Below, in pieces: positions 45,081 to 54,142 of a stretch of DNA of 64,000 nucleotides. The notes below the pieces were generated by a model, which saw only the letters and a list, made by a program, of their open reading frames with translations, made no database searches and was not told the DNA's origin. Each line of letters opens with the position of its first letter. Within the stretch, counting starts at the first letter, position 1. The stretch is from Cochleicola gelatinilyticus (GTDB taxonomy: Bacteria > Bacteroidota > Bacteroidia > Flavobacteriales > Flavobacteriaceae): assembly GCF_001637325.1 (NCBI RefSeq), contig NZ_LRXL01000052.1, positions 186,001 through 250,000 on the forward strand. Direction: 5' to 3'. A program made the translations under genes and the position numbers.

Positions 45081-45896
45081 ATGATGCAAAAATTACCTTT
45101 CCTTTTAATTCTTATTGTCTTTAATTCTTTTTTCGGAAGGGCACAACAAGGGGCAGAACGTATTACGATCGCGGGTGTTATTTCTGCACCAGAGGACCTT
45201 GAGGTAGAAGGTATTCATATATATAATACCGCTACTCAAAAAGGGGCTGTTACATCAGAAAATGGTTTGTTTACTTTAGAAGTCGGGAAAAACGATCGTC
45301 TGTATATTTCCTCTTTGCAGTTTCAGGATTTTAAAGTGATTGTTGATGCAGAGATGATTTACTCTGGAAAAATGAAAATTTATGTAAATCCTAATGTAAA
45401 TCAGTTAGATGAGGTGCTTTTAAAATCTCATGACCTTACGGGAAATATGGCGGTAGATGCAAAGCAAATTAAAACACACGTAATTCCTAATATTCAACTA
45501 TCGTTACCAGAAATACTTTCACAGAAAAATATGGAATCCGATCGCTGGAGTGCTATAAAAGGGAATGCATCATTAGAGGCCTTAGGGTTTTCTAGTAATC
45601 AAGGAGTTTCAGTAGATGTGGTAGCGTTATATGCGTTGTTGTTTCCGAAGAAAAACATTCCTATTGTTCCTTCAATTATCGAAAAGATTAATGTTCTAGA
45701 AGTATTAAAAGAACGTTTTAGTATAGAGTTTTTAAATGAAACGTATACAATTCCCACTGGTAAAGAAATTGATTTTTTATACTATTTAGAAGATAATGGG
45801 TTATTGGCATCCTATCTAAAACCAGAAAACGAATTAAAATTATTAACCTTTATGCAAGAACAAAGTGTGGCGTATCTTCTCGAGTTGGAACCTTAG
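45081..45896 (+). CDS. Carboxypeptidase-like regulatory domain protein, paralogue 2 of 3
   Basis: Same build as the preceding gene: signal peptide 1-21 (FFGRAQ), beta domain with VEGIHIYNTATQKGAVTSENGLFTLEVGKNDRLYISSLQFQDF, junction NQLDEVLLKSHDLTGNM, and a C-terminal helical part FLNETYTIPTGKEIDFLYYLEDNGLLASYLKPENELKLL. 271 residues. 15 bases after paralogue 1 and overlapping paralogue 3 by 32 bases. Confidence 0.8.
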   Translation: MMQKLPFLLILIVFNSFFGRAQQGAERITIAGVISAPEDLEVEGIHIYNTATQKGAVTSENGLFTLEVGKNDRLYISSLQFQDFKVIVDAEMIYSGKMKIYVNPNVNQLDEVLLKSHDLTGNMAVDAKQIKTHVIPNIQLSLPEILSQKNMESDRWSAIKGNASLEALGFSSNQGVSVDVVALYALLFPKKNIPIVPSIIEKINVLEVLKERFSIEFLNETYTIPTGKEIDFLYYLEDNGLLASYLKPENELKLLTFMQEQSVAYLLELEP

Positions 45897-46656
45897 TTTT
45901 TGCAGTATTCTATTTTGTTTTTTAATAAGTAGCACGGTAGTACGGGCGCAAGAAAAAATAATAGATGGAGCCATTATTAATACCATTGAGGTAGAGGGGA
46001 TCCATATAATAAATACAACTTCCCGCTATAATACTATCACTAATACAGACGGAGGATTTTCTATAAGAGCGCATGAAAATGATACTTTAATAGTTTCTTC
46101 AGTTAATTACTTTCCGAAGAAAGAAGTTATTTCCAAAACAGTATTCGAAACAGGTAAAATAACAATTACATTAACTCCTTTGGTAAATGAACTTGATGAG
46201 GTATTGCTAGGGAGTACGTTAACTGGAAATTTAGCAACAGACCTTAAAAACATTAAAACGGAGCGGCCTATTAATTTTGATGATGTGGGTATTCCAGGAT
46301 ATAAGGGAACTCCGAAAGAGAGAATAGTCCCATTATACGTAGCTGCGTTTCCTACCCAAGTAGATATTGAAGCATTGTACAAGCATTTTAGCGGATATTA
46401 TAAAAAGCTGAAGATACGTAGAAAGTGGGAGCAACAAAATATTGATGTAGCAAATCTTTTAAATCGCTACGGTGTATTGTTTTTCGAAGAAGCGTATGGA
46501 ATTCCGAACGATCGGTTATACGACTTTCTCTTATTTTGCATGGAAACAACAGACGTACAATCTTATTTTAAATCGGAAAATTATTCTGGAGTTTTAGAAG
46601 TTTTTAAAGAAAGCGCATTAGAATATACAAATCGACTTCAACAAATAAAGGAATAG
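45865..46656 (+). CDS. Carboxypeptidase-like regulatory domain protein, paralogue 3 of 3
   Basis: GTG start inside the 3' end of paralogue 2 gives a signal peptide (FCSILFCFLISSTVVRAQ); no other start keeps it. The beta domain (VEGIHIINTTSRYNTITNTDGGFSIRAHENDTLIVSS) and junction NELDEVLLGSTLTGNL are conserved; the C-terminal helical part (FFEEAYGIPNDRLYDFLLFCMET) is the most diverged of the three. 263 residues. Eleven bases and an unused upstream extension separate it from the DUF6702 gene. Confidence 0.78.
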   Translation: MWRIFSSWNLSFCSILFCFLISSTVVRAQEKIIDGAIINTIEVEGIHIINTTSRYNTITNTDGGFSIRAHENDTLIVSSVNYFPKKEVISKTVFETGKITITLTPLVNELDEVLLGSTLTGNLATDLKNIKTERPINFDDVGIPGYKGTPKERIVPLYVAAFPTQVDIEALYKHFSGYYKKLKIRRKWEQQNIDVANLLNRYGVLFFEEAYGIPNDRLYDFLLFCMETTDVQSYFKSENYSGVLEVFKESALEYTNRLQQIKE

Positions 46657-46709
46657 TTTTTGTAACATTGCGCACTCTCAACAGTCTAATAAAAAGATTA
46701 TATATTTCT

Positions 46710-47219
46710 ATGGGTATTAAATTCGTGAGAATAGCCTTCGTGCTATTGTTATTTCCTTTGTTAACAGCTTCTTCTGCGCATAAGTTTTACGTAAGTATTA
46801 CTAAAATTGAATATGTAGAAGAAAAAGAGTCTTTACAAATTATTACGCAGATATTTATCGATGATGTGGAGGATGTGCTTCAAAAACGATACGATCCAAA
46901 TGTGTCATTAGCTACAAAAAAGGAGAGGGAAGCCGATATCGAATTACTTACAAAGTATATTCTTCAGAAATTGAAAATTAAAGTTAACGGAGAGCTTGTT
47001 GAATTAAAGTATATCGGAAAAGAATATGACATCGATATTGTAAAATCGTATTTTGAAATAAAAGGTGTGAAGAATATTAAAAATATTGAGATTGATAACA
47101 CCGTACTTATGGATCTTTTTGAAGAACAACAAAATATTATTCATTTAAAAACTGCTTCCAAAAGACGCAGTTTAATTCTCGATAAAGAAAATCCTAAAGG
47201 ATTGTTAAATTTCCATTAA
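46710..47219 (+). CDS. DUF6702-family secreted protein
   Basis: Signal segment VRIAFVLLLFPLLTASSA followed by HKFYVSITKIEYVEEKESLQIITQIFIDDVEDVLQKRYDP, the flavobacterial DUF6702 pattern (number from memory), and a beta-rich end with KTASKRRSLILDKENPKGLLNF. Start ATG 46710 (169 residues) is preferred over TTG 46668, which would put 14 residues before the signal peptide. It follows the triplet and precedes an M1 aminopeptidase, to which the family is often adjacent (from memory). Function unknown. Confidence 0.78.
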   Translation: MGIKFVRIAFVLLLFPLLTASSAHKFYVSITKIEYVEEKESLQIITQIFIDDVEDVLQKRYDPNVSLATKKEREADIELLTKYILQKLKIKVNGELVELKYIGKEYDIDIVKSYFEIKGVKNIKNIEIDNTVLMDLFEEQQNIIHLKTASKRRSLILDKENPKGLLNFH

Positions 47220-47287
47220 TCAATTACATTAAAGATCATAAAAACTATTTTTAGCCAACTATATATCCAAAACCATAAATTACTAGT

Positions 47288-49594
47288 ATGAAATTATTGA
47301 AATACGCATCTTTTGCAGCACTTTTCCTCTTTGCAGGAATGTCTTATGCTCAAGATGATACAACTACAGATGAGCGTAAACCGGGACACACGAATAACAA
47401 CCGATTTAAGCAGTTATACGAAGAGTTTTCAACTCCTAATGTATATAGAAGTGCCAGCGGAACCCCTGGGCCAAATTATTACCAACAGCAAGCCGACTAC
47501 AAAATGGACATTGTGTTGGATGACAAGAACGCTAGAATTAGTGGTAACGAAACAATAACATACACGAATAATTCTCCTGATGATTTAGAGTACCTATGGG
47601 TACAATTAGATCAAAATGTTCGAGCTAAAGATTCGAAGTCGAAACTTATCGAGCCTAACGGTGCACAACCTGCTACAATGGCTGGAAGTTTTGTACAAGA
47701 GCACATGGGAAGTGGTTTCGACGGTGGTTTTAATATCATTGAAGTTAAAAATGAAAAAGGAGGTAATTTACCACACACGATTAATCGCACAATGATGCGT
47801 GTTGACATGCCAAGCAAGCTTAAAAGTGGAGATAAATTTACTTTTTCTATTAAATGGAATTACAACATTCCAGACCATACTGTAGATCGTGCACGAAGTG
47901 GGTACGAGAAATTCGAGGACGGAAACAATGGGTACGTAATTGCTCAATTTTATCCGCGTATGGCAGTTTATAATGATGTGGAAGGATGGCAAAACAGTCA
48001 ATTCTGGGGACGTGATGAATTTGCATTGCCTTTCGGAAATTTCGACGTTAATATCACTGTGCCAGCCGATCACACATTAGACGCTACTGGAGAGTTGCTA
48101 AATAGAAAAGAAGTTTTTTCTAAAGAAATGATGAACCGTTTCGAAAAAGCTAAAAAATCGTTCGATACACCTGTAATTATTGTAACGCAGGCGGAAGCTG
48201 AAGCGGCTTCAAAAGGTTTTGCAACGGGAACTAAAACATGGAAGTTTAGAGCAGAAAATGTTCGTGATTACGGTTTTGCTACGTCAAGAAGATATATTTG
48301 GGACATGATGGCTGTAAAGCTTGGTTCTAAAAATGTAATGGCAGTTTCTATGTATCCCCCAGAAGGAAATCCACTTTGGGAAGATTACTCAACTAAAGTT
48401 GTTGCAAGTACCTTAAAGTCGTATTCAAGAATGAGTTTCGATTACCCGTATCATAAAGCAATTTCGGTTCATGCAAAGAATCAAGGAATGGAATATCCTA
48501 TGATCTGCTGGAATTATGGCCGTCCCGAAAAAGATGGAACTTATAGTGAGCGTACCAAATACGGAATGATGAGTGTAATTATCCACGAAGTAGGACACAA
48601 CTACTTCCCGATGATCGTGAATAGTGATGAGCGTCAATGGACTTGGATGGATGAAGGCTTAAATACCTTTGTACAGTATGTAGCAGAGCAAGATTTTGGC
48701 GAGTGGTATCCGGAAGCAATTGCTCCAAACAAAGCATATCCTTCAAGAAGAGGACCTGCTAAAAATATTGTAAATTATATGGCAGGTGAGCAAGATGAAA
48801 TGGCTCCAATTATGACGAAGGGGTTAAACACTTACAATTTTGGTGCAAATGCTTATGCTAAACCAGCGACAGGATTAAATATTCTAAGGGAAACAATCAT
48901 GGGACGTGAATTGTTCGATTATGCGTTTAGAACCTATTCTCAACGATGGATGTTTAAGCACCCAACACCAGAAGATTTTTTCCGTACGATGGAAGATGCT
49001 TCAGCTGTAGATCTTGATTGGTTTTGGAGAGCATGGTTTTACAGTACAGATTACACAGATATAGGAGTTGAAGATGTAAAAACATTTTATGTAACTTCAA
49101 AAATGAACAAACAAGTTCGTGATATGATGGAGCAACGTGGAATGAAAGAAAGTGATCTTCCACCATTGGTATATCTTGTTGAGGAAGGAAGTGAAGATTT
49201 TGAAGAAAGCATGAGAACGGCAACTTTAAACGATGTGAAAACACTTCAAGAATATATTATGGACAATGTGCCAGCAAATGAAAGAGCAAATCTTAAAAAC
49301 CCTAAGTATTTCTATGAGGTAACTTTTAATAAGCCAGGAGGAATACCAATGCCTATTATTGCTGAATACACATACAGTGATGGAAGTACAGAACGGGTTA
49401 CATATCCTGCACAAATTTGGAGAAAGAACGATAAATCTGTGGGTAAACTACTTGCTTCAGACAAGGAAATTACTAAAATCGTGGTAGATCCCGATGAGGA
49501 GACTGCAGATATTGATACTTCCAATAATACTTGGCCTAAACGTAAAAAACTAGGAGAGTTCGATACCTTTAAAAATAAAGTAAAAGAAAACTAA
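47288..49594 (+). CDS. M1-family zinc aminopeptidase, secreted
   Basis: Signal peptide 1-21 (AGMSYAQ). N-terminal beta domain ADYKMDIVLDDKNARISGNETITYTNNSPDDLEYLWVQLDQN, then the gluzincin core: NQGMEYPMICW, zinc site HEVGH (His433, Glu434, His437) and the third ligand Glu456 in WTWMDEGLNTFVQYVAEQ. The tail (FFRTMEDASAVDLDWFWRAWFYSTDYTDIGVE) is usual for Bacteroidota M1 proteins. 768 residues. Probably periplasmic or surface peptide trimming. Followed by a strong terminator; likely a separate unit or the end of the triplet operon (68-base gap). Confidence 0.92.
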   Translation: MKLLKYASFAALFLFAGMSYAQDDTTTDERKPGHTNNNRFKQLYEEFSTPNVYRSASGTPGPNYYQQQADYKMDIVLDDKNARISGNETITYTNNSPDDLEYLWVQLDQNVRAKDSKSKLIEPNGAQPATMAGSFVQEHMGSGFDGGFNIIEVKNEKGGNLPHTINRTMMRVDMPSKLKSGDKFTFSIKWNYNIPDHTVDRARSGYEKFEDGNNGYVIAQFYPRMAVYNDVEGWQNSQFWGRDEFALPFGNFDVNITVPADHTLDATGELLNRKEVFSKEMMNRFEKAKKSFDTPVIIVTQAEAEAASKGFATGTKTWKFRAENVRDYGFATSRRYIWDMMAVKLGSKNVMAVSMYPPEGNPLWEDYSTKVVASTLKSYSRMSFDYPYHKAISVHAKNQGMEYPMICWNYGRPEKDGTYSERTKYGMMSVIIHEVGHNYFPMIVNSDERQWTWMDEGLNTFVQYVAEQDFGEWYPEAIAPNKAYPSRRGPAKNIVNYMAGEQDEMAPIMTKGLNTYNFGANAYAKPATGLNILRETIMGRELFDYAFRTYSQRWMFKHPTPEDFFRTMEDASAVDLDWFWRAWFYSTDYTDIGVEDVKTFYVTSKMNKQVRDMMEQRGMKESDLPPLVYLVEEGSEDFEESMRTATLNDVKTLQEYIMDNVPANERANLKNPKYFYEVTFNKPGGIPMPIIAEYTYSDGSTERVTYPAQIWRKNDKSVGKLLASDKEITKIVVDPDEETADIDTSNNTWPKRKKLGEFDTFKNKVKEN

Positions 49595-49614
49595 AAGTCT
49601 TCAATCTTATTTTT

Positions 49615-49653
49615 AAAAAACCTGCTTCATAAATAATGTGAAGCAGGTTTTTT
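49615..49653 (+). terminator. Terminator after M1 aminopeptidase
   Basis: Arms AAAAAACCTGCTTCA (49615-49629) and TGAAGCAGGTTTTTT (49639-49653), 9-base loop. Confidence 0.9.
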
Positions 49654-49703
49654 CGTTTTCGATATTTTAGGAATCTAAATTCTAATACAGAATTCATAAT
49701 TAG

Positions 49704-49711
49704 TATATTTG
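49704..49711 (+). promoter_or_regulatory. -7 element for tatA operon
   Basis: TATATTTG matches TAnnTTTG and ends 5 bases before the ATG at 49716, so the messenger should be leaderless. Confidence 0.5.
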
Positions 49712-49715
49712 CAAA

Positions 49716-50003
49716 ATGATTTTTCAAGCTTTTTTTCTTTTTATTAGCGGAGCGGAAATAGTATTTATTCTATTTATCGTATTGCTTGTATTTGGTGCTG
49801 ATAAAGTTCCAGAAATTGCCCGTGGATTAGGGAAAGGGATGCGGCAAATTAAAGATGCTACGAACGATATTAAATCTGAAATTACTAAAAGTGCCGAACA
49901 ACACGGTGTTGATATCGATATAACAAAAGATGTTCGAAGCGAGATCGACAAAGTGAAAGATGATGTTGACGAAATCACAGGACCCATTAAAAGAAGGTTT
50001 TAA
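49716..50003 (+). CDS. tatA: Sec-independent translocase TatA/E
   Basis: Pore-type subunit of the twin-arginine system that moves folded proteins across the inner membrane. One N-terminal helix (IFQAFFLFISGAEIVFILFIVLLVFGADKVPEIARGLGKG), the FG hinge is seen as VFGADKVPE, then an amphipathic helix GMRQIKDATNDIKSEI and an acidic tail. 95 residues. The extra residues before the helix are common in Bacteroidota TatA. No tatC nearby. The PAP2 gene begins at the next base. Confidence 0.92.
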   Translation: MIFQAFFLFISGAEIVFILFIVLLVFGADKVPEIARGLGKGMRQIKDATNDIKSEITKSAEQHGVDIDITKDVRSEIDKVKDDVDEITGPIKRRF

Positions 50004-50558
50004 ATGTTCGATACCCTCAAGGAATGGGATAGAGAATTGTTTGTTTTTCTTAACGGATTAGGGATAGAACGATTTGATAGCTTTTGGATCTACGTAACTC
50101 AAATTGAAAGTTGGCTTCCACTTTTTGCGTTTTTCTTTGCGATAATTCTTTATTATTATAAAGCAAGAAAAGGGTTTGGTGTTATATTTTTTGTGTTGCT
50201 TACTTTCGGAATTACTATTCTTTTCACAGATCTTGTAAAGGAATATATAGAAAGGCTTCGTCCAAATAATGTAGAAGCTTTGTCTGAACTTATACGAATT
50301 CTTCAGAAACCTACCAATTACAGTTTTTTTTCAGGACATGCCTCCACTAGTTTTGCTGTAACTACGTTTGTGGTATTATCCTTACGTAATTTTACAAAAT
50401 GGATTTACGTAGCCTATTTATGGCCATTATTATTTGTGTTAAGCCGTATCTATGTTGGAGTTCACTATCCTAGTGACATTTTTGTAGGTGCTTTAGTAGG
50501 AACTGTATTTGCTTTTCTTTTTTATCGATTAAGCGTGAAGGCATTAGAACGCGTTTAA
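50004..50558 (+). CDS. PAP2-family membrane phosphatase
   Basis: Type 2 phosphatidic acid phosphatase with five to six helices. Motif C1 KEYIERLRPNN (KxxxxxxRP), C2 FFSGHASTSFAV (PSGH equivalent) and C3 SRIYVGVHYPSDIFVGALVG (SRxxxxxHxxxD) are complete. Substrate may be undecaprenyl pyrophosphate or another lipid phosphate. 184 residues. Directly abuts tatA, so co-transcribed. Confidence 0.92.
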   Translation: MFDTLKEWDRELFVFLNGLGIERFDSFWIYVTQIESWLPLFAFFFAIILYYYKARKGFGVIFFVLLTFGITILFTDLVKEYIERLRPNNVEALSELIRILQKPTNYSFFSGHASTSFAVTTFVVLSLRNFTKWIYVAYLWPLLFVLSRIYVGVHYPSDIFVGALVGTVFAFLFYRLSVKALERV

Positions 50559-50598
50559 ATTTTTTGTATTTTAAAGGTTTAACAAAAACCTTCTTAGT

Positions 50599-52113
50599 AT
50601 GAAAAAAATTATTTCTGGCATTTTTGCCGTAGCCGTATTATTTTCCAGTTGTTCCCGAGACACACTCGAAACCGAAGACGATCTGTCGACAGACTTAAAA
50701 GTAGAAAGTACAAAAGATCTTTTAACAATTCCCCAAATTAATGCGATTATAGATCGATATCTTCAAACCACAGGAGATTTTAATTGGTCCGATGTTTCAG
50801 ATCAAGTACTGTGGAGTGCTACAGTACACGGAGACCATATTTTAACGATAGGATATGGTGCGTCGGGAGAGAGTTTCCGAACCGAAAATAATCGTAGATT
50901 AGAGACCGTAAAAGGGGATATTATATTCGATGTGATGACTTCAGAAGGAGTATCTCTTAAAGAAGCACTTCTTGAAGACGATCCAATACTTAATGTGATT
51001 GATCTTGAAGTAAAAAATATCGAAACGATTTCTGCCTTAAGAGGTCGCAGCAATATTCGATATTTAGAACCTAATGGATATTCTTTTTACGCTCCCACCA
51101 ATTCTAATATTCAAAATCGTTCTTCTAGTGGGTGTGATAAATCTGGTGAAATTCTTAACACAAACGATTACCGAACAATTGCTCCTAATTCATTAATTAG
51201 CTGGACCTATGATCAACACAATATCGAGCAAGCATGGAGTCATAGTACAGGAGCAGATGTTACTGTAGGGTTAATCGATACTGGAATTTCTCCAAATCAA
51301 CCATTTCTAGGGAGTAATTTTAATGATGGGCACAGTTCGGGAAGAACTATTCAGAAATATGGAACCTTTATCGATTCTTCTTGGTGGTGGTCTAGTACTA
51401 CCGATGGCCCTAACGATAAATGTGGACACGGTACCAGTATGGCATCTACCATCGCATCACCAAGAAACAATAACTTTATGCCAGTGGGAGTTGCCTACAA
51501 CTGCAACTTGGTTTCGTATCGCGCGACCGAAGACGTATTATTAAACGATTATCACGAACGCAAAGGAGTAAAAAATGCATTGGTCGCATTGGGTAACAGA
51601 AGTGACGTAAAAATAATTTCTATGTCGATAGGGTACCCTTGGTCAATAGGAAATGTTAAAGACGGAATTCGGTATGCATACTCAAGGGGGAAGTTAATTT
51701 TTGCAGCAGGAGGTACCTCACTAGATTTTACAAACTGGTATCCAGTAATTTTCCCTGCAAGCATGTCTGAAACTATAGCAGTTACAGGAATTACAGATAA
51801 TGGGAATTATCAGCAATGCGACACTTGCCACGACGGAAGCGAAATAGAATTTACCATTGTGATGCAAAGAGATTCAAATAACAATAGAACAGGAACTACC
51901 TTAGGTTTTTACAATGGAGATACAGATTATGTTGGTGGGTCGTCTGTAGCAACAGCAACAACCGCGGGAATAGCTGCATTAGTATGGGCAAAGTATCCTA
52001 ATTGGTCACGCTCTCAAGTACTGAATCGATTACGTCAAAGTAGCGAATTTTATCCAAACCGTGACGGAAATAAAGGATATGGGAATATTAATGCGTTAGA
52101 AGCAGTACAATAA
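50599..52113 (+). CDS. S8 subtilisin-like serine protease, lipoprotein
   Basis: Lipobox VLFSSC with the lipidated Cys15, a pro-region to about residue 195, and a subtilase domain with catalytic Asp227 (VTVGLIDTGIS), His277 (DKCGHGTSMAS) and Ser449 (VGGSSVATATTAGIAAL). The oxyanion Asn of subtilases (AAGN) is replaced: the segment reads FAAGGTS with Gly372. 504 residues. No T9SS domain, so outer-membrane anchored by lipid. Separate from the PAP2 gene by 40 bases; bidirectional terminator follows. Confidence 0.88.
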   Translation: MKKIISGIFAVAVLFSSCSRDTLETEDDLSTDLKVESTKDLLTIPQINAIIDRYLQTTGDFNWSDVSDQVLWSATVHGDHILTIGYGASGESFRTENNRRLETVKGDIIFDVMTSEGVSLKEALLEDDPILNVIDLEVKNIETISALRGRSNIRYLEPNGYSFYAPTNSNIQNRSSSGCDKSGEILNTNDYRTIAPNSLISWTYDQHNIEQAWSHSTGADVTVGLIDTGISPNQPFLGSNFNDGHSSGRTIQKYGTFIDSSWWWSSTTDGPNDKCGHGTSMASTIASPRNNNFMPVGVAYNCNLVSYRATEDVLLNDYHERKGVKNALVALGNRSDVKIISMSIGYPWSIGNVKDGIRYAYSRGKLIFAAGGTSLDFTNWYPVIFPASMSETIAVTGITDNGNYQQCDTCHDGSEIEFTIVMQRDSNNNRTGTTLGFYNGDTDYVGGSSVATATTAGIAALVWAKYPNWSRSQVLNRLRQSSEFYPNRDGNKGYGNINALEAVQ

Positions 52114-52143
52114 TATATACCATCGAAAGATTCTTAAAAACAT

Positions 52144-52177
52144 AAATACACGAATAATGCAAATTATTCGTGTATTT
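52144..52177. terminator. Bidirectional terminator after S8 protease and O-methyltransferase
   Basis: Fifteen-bp arms AAATACACGAATAAT (52144-52158) and ATTATTCGTGTATTT (52163-52177), 4-base loop. Confidence 0.85.
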
Positions 52178-52203
52178 GTATTTAAGTTTATACACAGATT
52201 TCC

Positions 52204-52845
52204 TTATAAAACACGACTAATAGTAAGTCCGTCTCGAATAGGCAATAAAACAGTTTCTAATTTTGGATGCTCATTCAACAACGTATTATAAGTAAGAAGT
52301 GCCTTTGTATCCTTATCATCTTTAGCAACAGGCTCCACAACTTTTCCACTCCAAAGTACGTTGTCACTTAAGATTACAGCACCTGTATGGAGCTTAGGAA
52401 GCAGCAATTCAATATAGTTAGGATAATTTACCTTATCAGCATCAATAAAAACAAGATCAAAATCAATAGAAAGTGTTGGTATAATATCCAATGCATTTCC
52501 CGTATGCTGAATAATTTGTGACCCAAGACCAGATTTGTCAAAATATTTACGTTGAAAATCATGCAACTCCTCGTTATGATCAATGGTATGTAATGCACCC
52601 TGTTTTTGCATTCCTTCGGCTAAACATAATGCCGAATATCCAGTATAGGTGCCAATTTCTAAAATGTTTTTTGGTCGAATTAATTTCGAAAGCATACTTA
52701 AAACACGTCCTTGTAAATGTCCACTCAACATTCGTGGCGCTAAAACCTTTTGCCAAGTTTCACGATATAACTCTTGCAATAAATCTGGCTCAGGTTGCGA
52801 ATGTGTTTCTACGTAATTGTCAATTTTTTCGGGTAAGAAATTCAT
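52204..52845 (-). CDS. Class I O-methyltransferase (catechol/caffeoyl-CoA type)
   Basis: Divalent metal- and SAM-dependent O-methyltransferase family: PKNILEIGTYTGYSALCLAEGM (motif I), IDFDLVFIDADKVNYPNYIELLLPKLHTGAVILSDNVLWSGKV with the metal-binding Asp residues (DADK, SDNVLW). 213 residues. It is the last gene of the kynurenine cluster, 35 bases after the ACMS decarboxylase; a hydroxylated aromatic substrate of that pathway, such as 3-hydroxykynurenine or 3-hydroxyanthranilate, would be a natural guess but is not shown. Confidence 0.9.
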   Translation of the reverse strand: MNFLPEKIDNYVETHSQPEPDLLQELYRETWQKVLAPRMLSGHLQGRVLSMLSKLIRPKNILEIGTYTGYSALCLAEGMQKQGALHTIDHNEELHDFQRKYFDKSGLGSQIIQHTGNALDIIPTLSIDFDLVFIDADKVNYPNYIELLLPKLHTGAVILSDNVLWSGKVVEPVAKDDKDTKALLTYNTLLNEHPKLETVLLPIRDGLTISRVL

Positions 52846-52880
52846 ATTTCTTAAGACATTTTTATTTATAAACCTTCAAA

Positions 52881-53966
52881 TTATTCTCCCGTAATTCGTT
52901 GAATTAATTTTTTCTTGGCATCTTCATCATCCCCACACAACCATTGTATTACATTGTGCTCCCAGATTGCATCGCATTCTTCCGAAGATAAAATTTTACG
53001 TTCCATAGCAAGATCCAGAATTTTACCAGGATACGAAGACTGCACGGCACTCTCCATTTCACCTAAAGGATACGGATCATCAAGCCCCATTAAAACCTGT
53101 TTAGCGCCTTGATTTTTAATCACTAACTCTAACGAACCAGTATCATGTACAAGCGTATCAAAAAATATATTTTTATGTCCAACGGCTTTCCTAGGATGGG
53201 ATTTCCCTTCAAACAAATCAGGGCGACCATCAAATCCTTGAATGCGTCGTCCCAAATTAATTTGTGCTAATTGTCCTCCGTGTGCAAAGCACGTACGCAT
53301 GTTTGGGTATTTATCGGCGTACCCATTTAGAGTTAAAAAATGATACGCATCGGCACATTGCGCTAACATCCAAATTAGGTGAAAACGCCATGAAGTATTT
53401 TCGAGTTTGATAAATTTTTCACCATCATATGGATGTATTTCTACAGCGAGGTTGTACTTACTTGCAAGTTCAAAAATGGGTTCATTTTCCTCATCAAAAA
53501 TACAACGCCAAGTCCCGATAGTATCCATATAATGTGTGGGTAGACATAATAATTGCAACCCTAATTCTTCCACGCAACGTTCTATTTCCCATAGTGCTCC
53601 ACGAACAAATCCAGGGTGAACCACAAATCCGCACGTAAATTTCGACGGATTCTCGTGCTGTACCTTCGCATTAAAATCGTTCTGAAATCGGAGTGCCTGC
53701 TTCATTTCTTCTACACGCAACCCATTTCCATATAACTGAGATAAATTTAATACTACCGCATGATCGATCTTAAAACGGTCCATCCACTCCAGTTTTTCAT
53801 CGAGAAAAAAGCTAGAATCGGTGACCGGCCGGCTCCAATCTTTCTGAAGCATAAATTTTCGATCTTTATCCACCCAAAATATTCCCTTATCCTTCATAAA
53901 CTGAGGGATTTCTTCTGGGTATGGAAGTAAATGTGAATGTCCGTTAATACGCAATTTTCGTTTCAT
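52881..53966 (-). CDS. ACMSD-like amidohydrolase (2-amino-3-carboxymuconate-6-semialdehyde decarboxylase)
   Basis: Amidohydrolase-superfamily TIM barrel with zinc ligands in INGHSHLLPYP (His10, His12), LAVEIHPYDGEKF, MRTCFAHGGQLAQINLGRR and VLMGLDDPYPLGEMES (Asp; compare GSDYPFPLGE in known ACMSD enzymes). Removes CO2 from ACMS in the kynurenine to 2-aminomuconate branch. 361 residues, a little longer than Pseudomonas ACMSD. Context with kynU, KMO, RidA and dehydrogenase supports the call. The enzyme that makes its substrate (HAAO) is not in the window. Confidence 0.87.
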   Translation of the reverse strand: MKRKLRINGHSHLLPYPEEIPQFMKDKGIFWVDKDRKFMLQKDWSRPVTDSSFFLDEKLEWMDRFKIDHAVVLNLSQLYGNGLRVEEMKQALRFQNDFNAKVQHENPSKFTCGFVVHPGFVRGALWEIERCVEELGLQLLCLPTHYMDTIGTWRCIFDEENEPIFELASKYNLAVEIHPYDGEKFIKLENTSWRFHLIWMLAQCADAYHFLTLNGYADKYPNMRTCFAHGGQLAQINLGRRIQGFDGRPDLFEGKSHPRKAVGHKNIFFDTLVHDTGSLELVIKNQGAKQVLMGLDDPYPLGEMESAVQSSYPGKILDLAMERKILSSEECDAIWEHNVIQWLCGDDEDAKKKLIQRITGE

Positions 53967-54071
53967 AGGCTTTCCTCACAGCAGTGGAGGTCTCATTTAA
54001 TTGGTTCAATAGATATCCTTATAGCTATTCAATTTCAGAAATTTAATGCATTGTTTTAAAGCAATAAATGT

Positions 54072-54142
54072 TGGGCGTGCCCCTAGGTCGGGTCGGGCTT
54101 TCGTGGCTACATGGTAGCCTACTCAATCCCTCACGCAACTCC
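54072..54142. repeat. Palindromic GC-rich intergenic element, REP-like
   Basis: Starts with GGGCGTGCCC (54073-54082), passes GGTCGGGTCGGGCTTTCG, a perfect hairpin GGCTAC-ATG-GTAGCC (54105-54119), then CTCAATCCCTCACGCAACTC. The order GGGCGTGCC ... GGGTCGGGCTTTC ... palindrome ... CAATCCCTCACGC recalls a short dispersed repeat I know from many flavobacterial genomes; only one copy is in this window. Base composition differs sharply from the AT-rich surroundings. Confidence 0.6.

Noticed and set aside
47768-48073. Antisense reading frame of 101 codons in the M1 aminopeptidase
   Set aside because: The sense frame is a clear M1 domain; the antisense product has no recognisable features.
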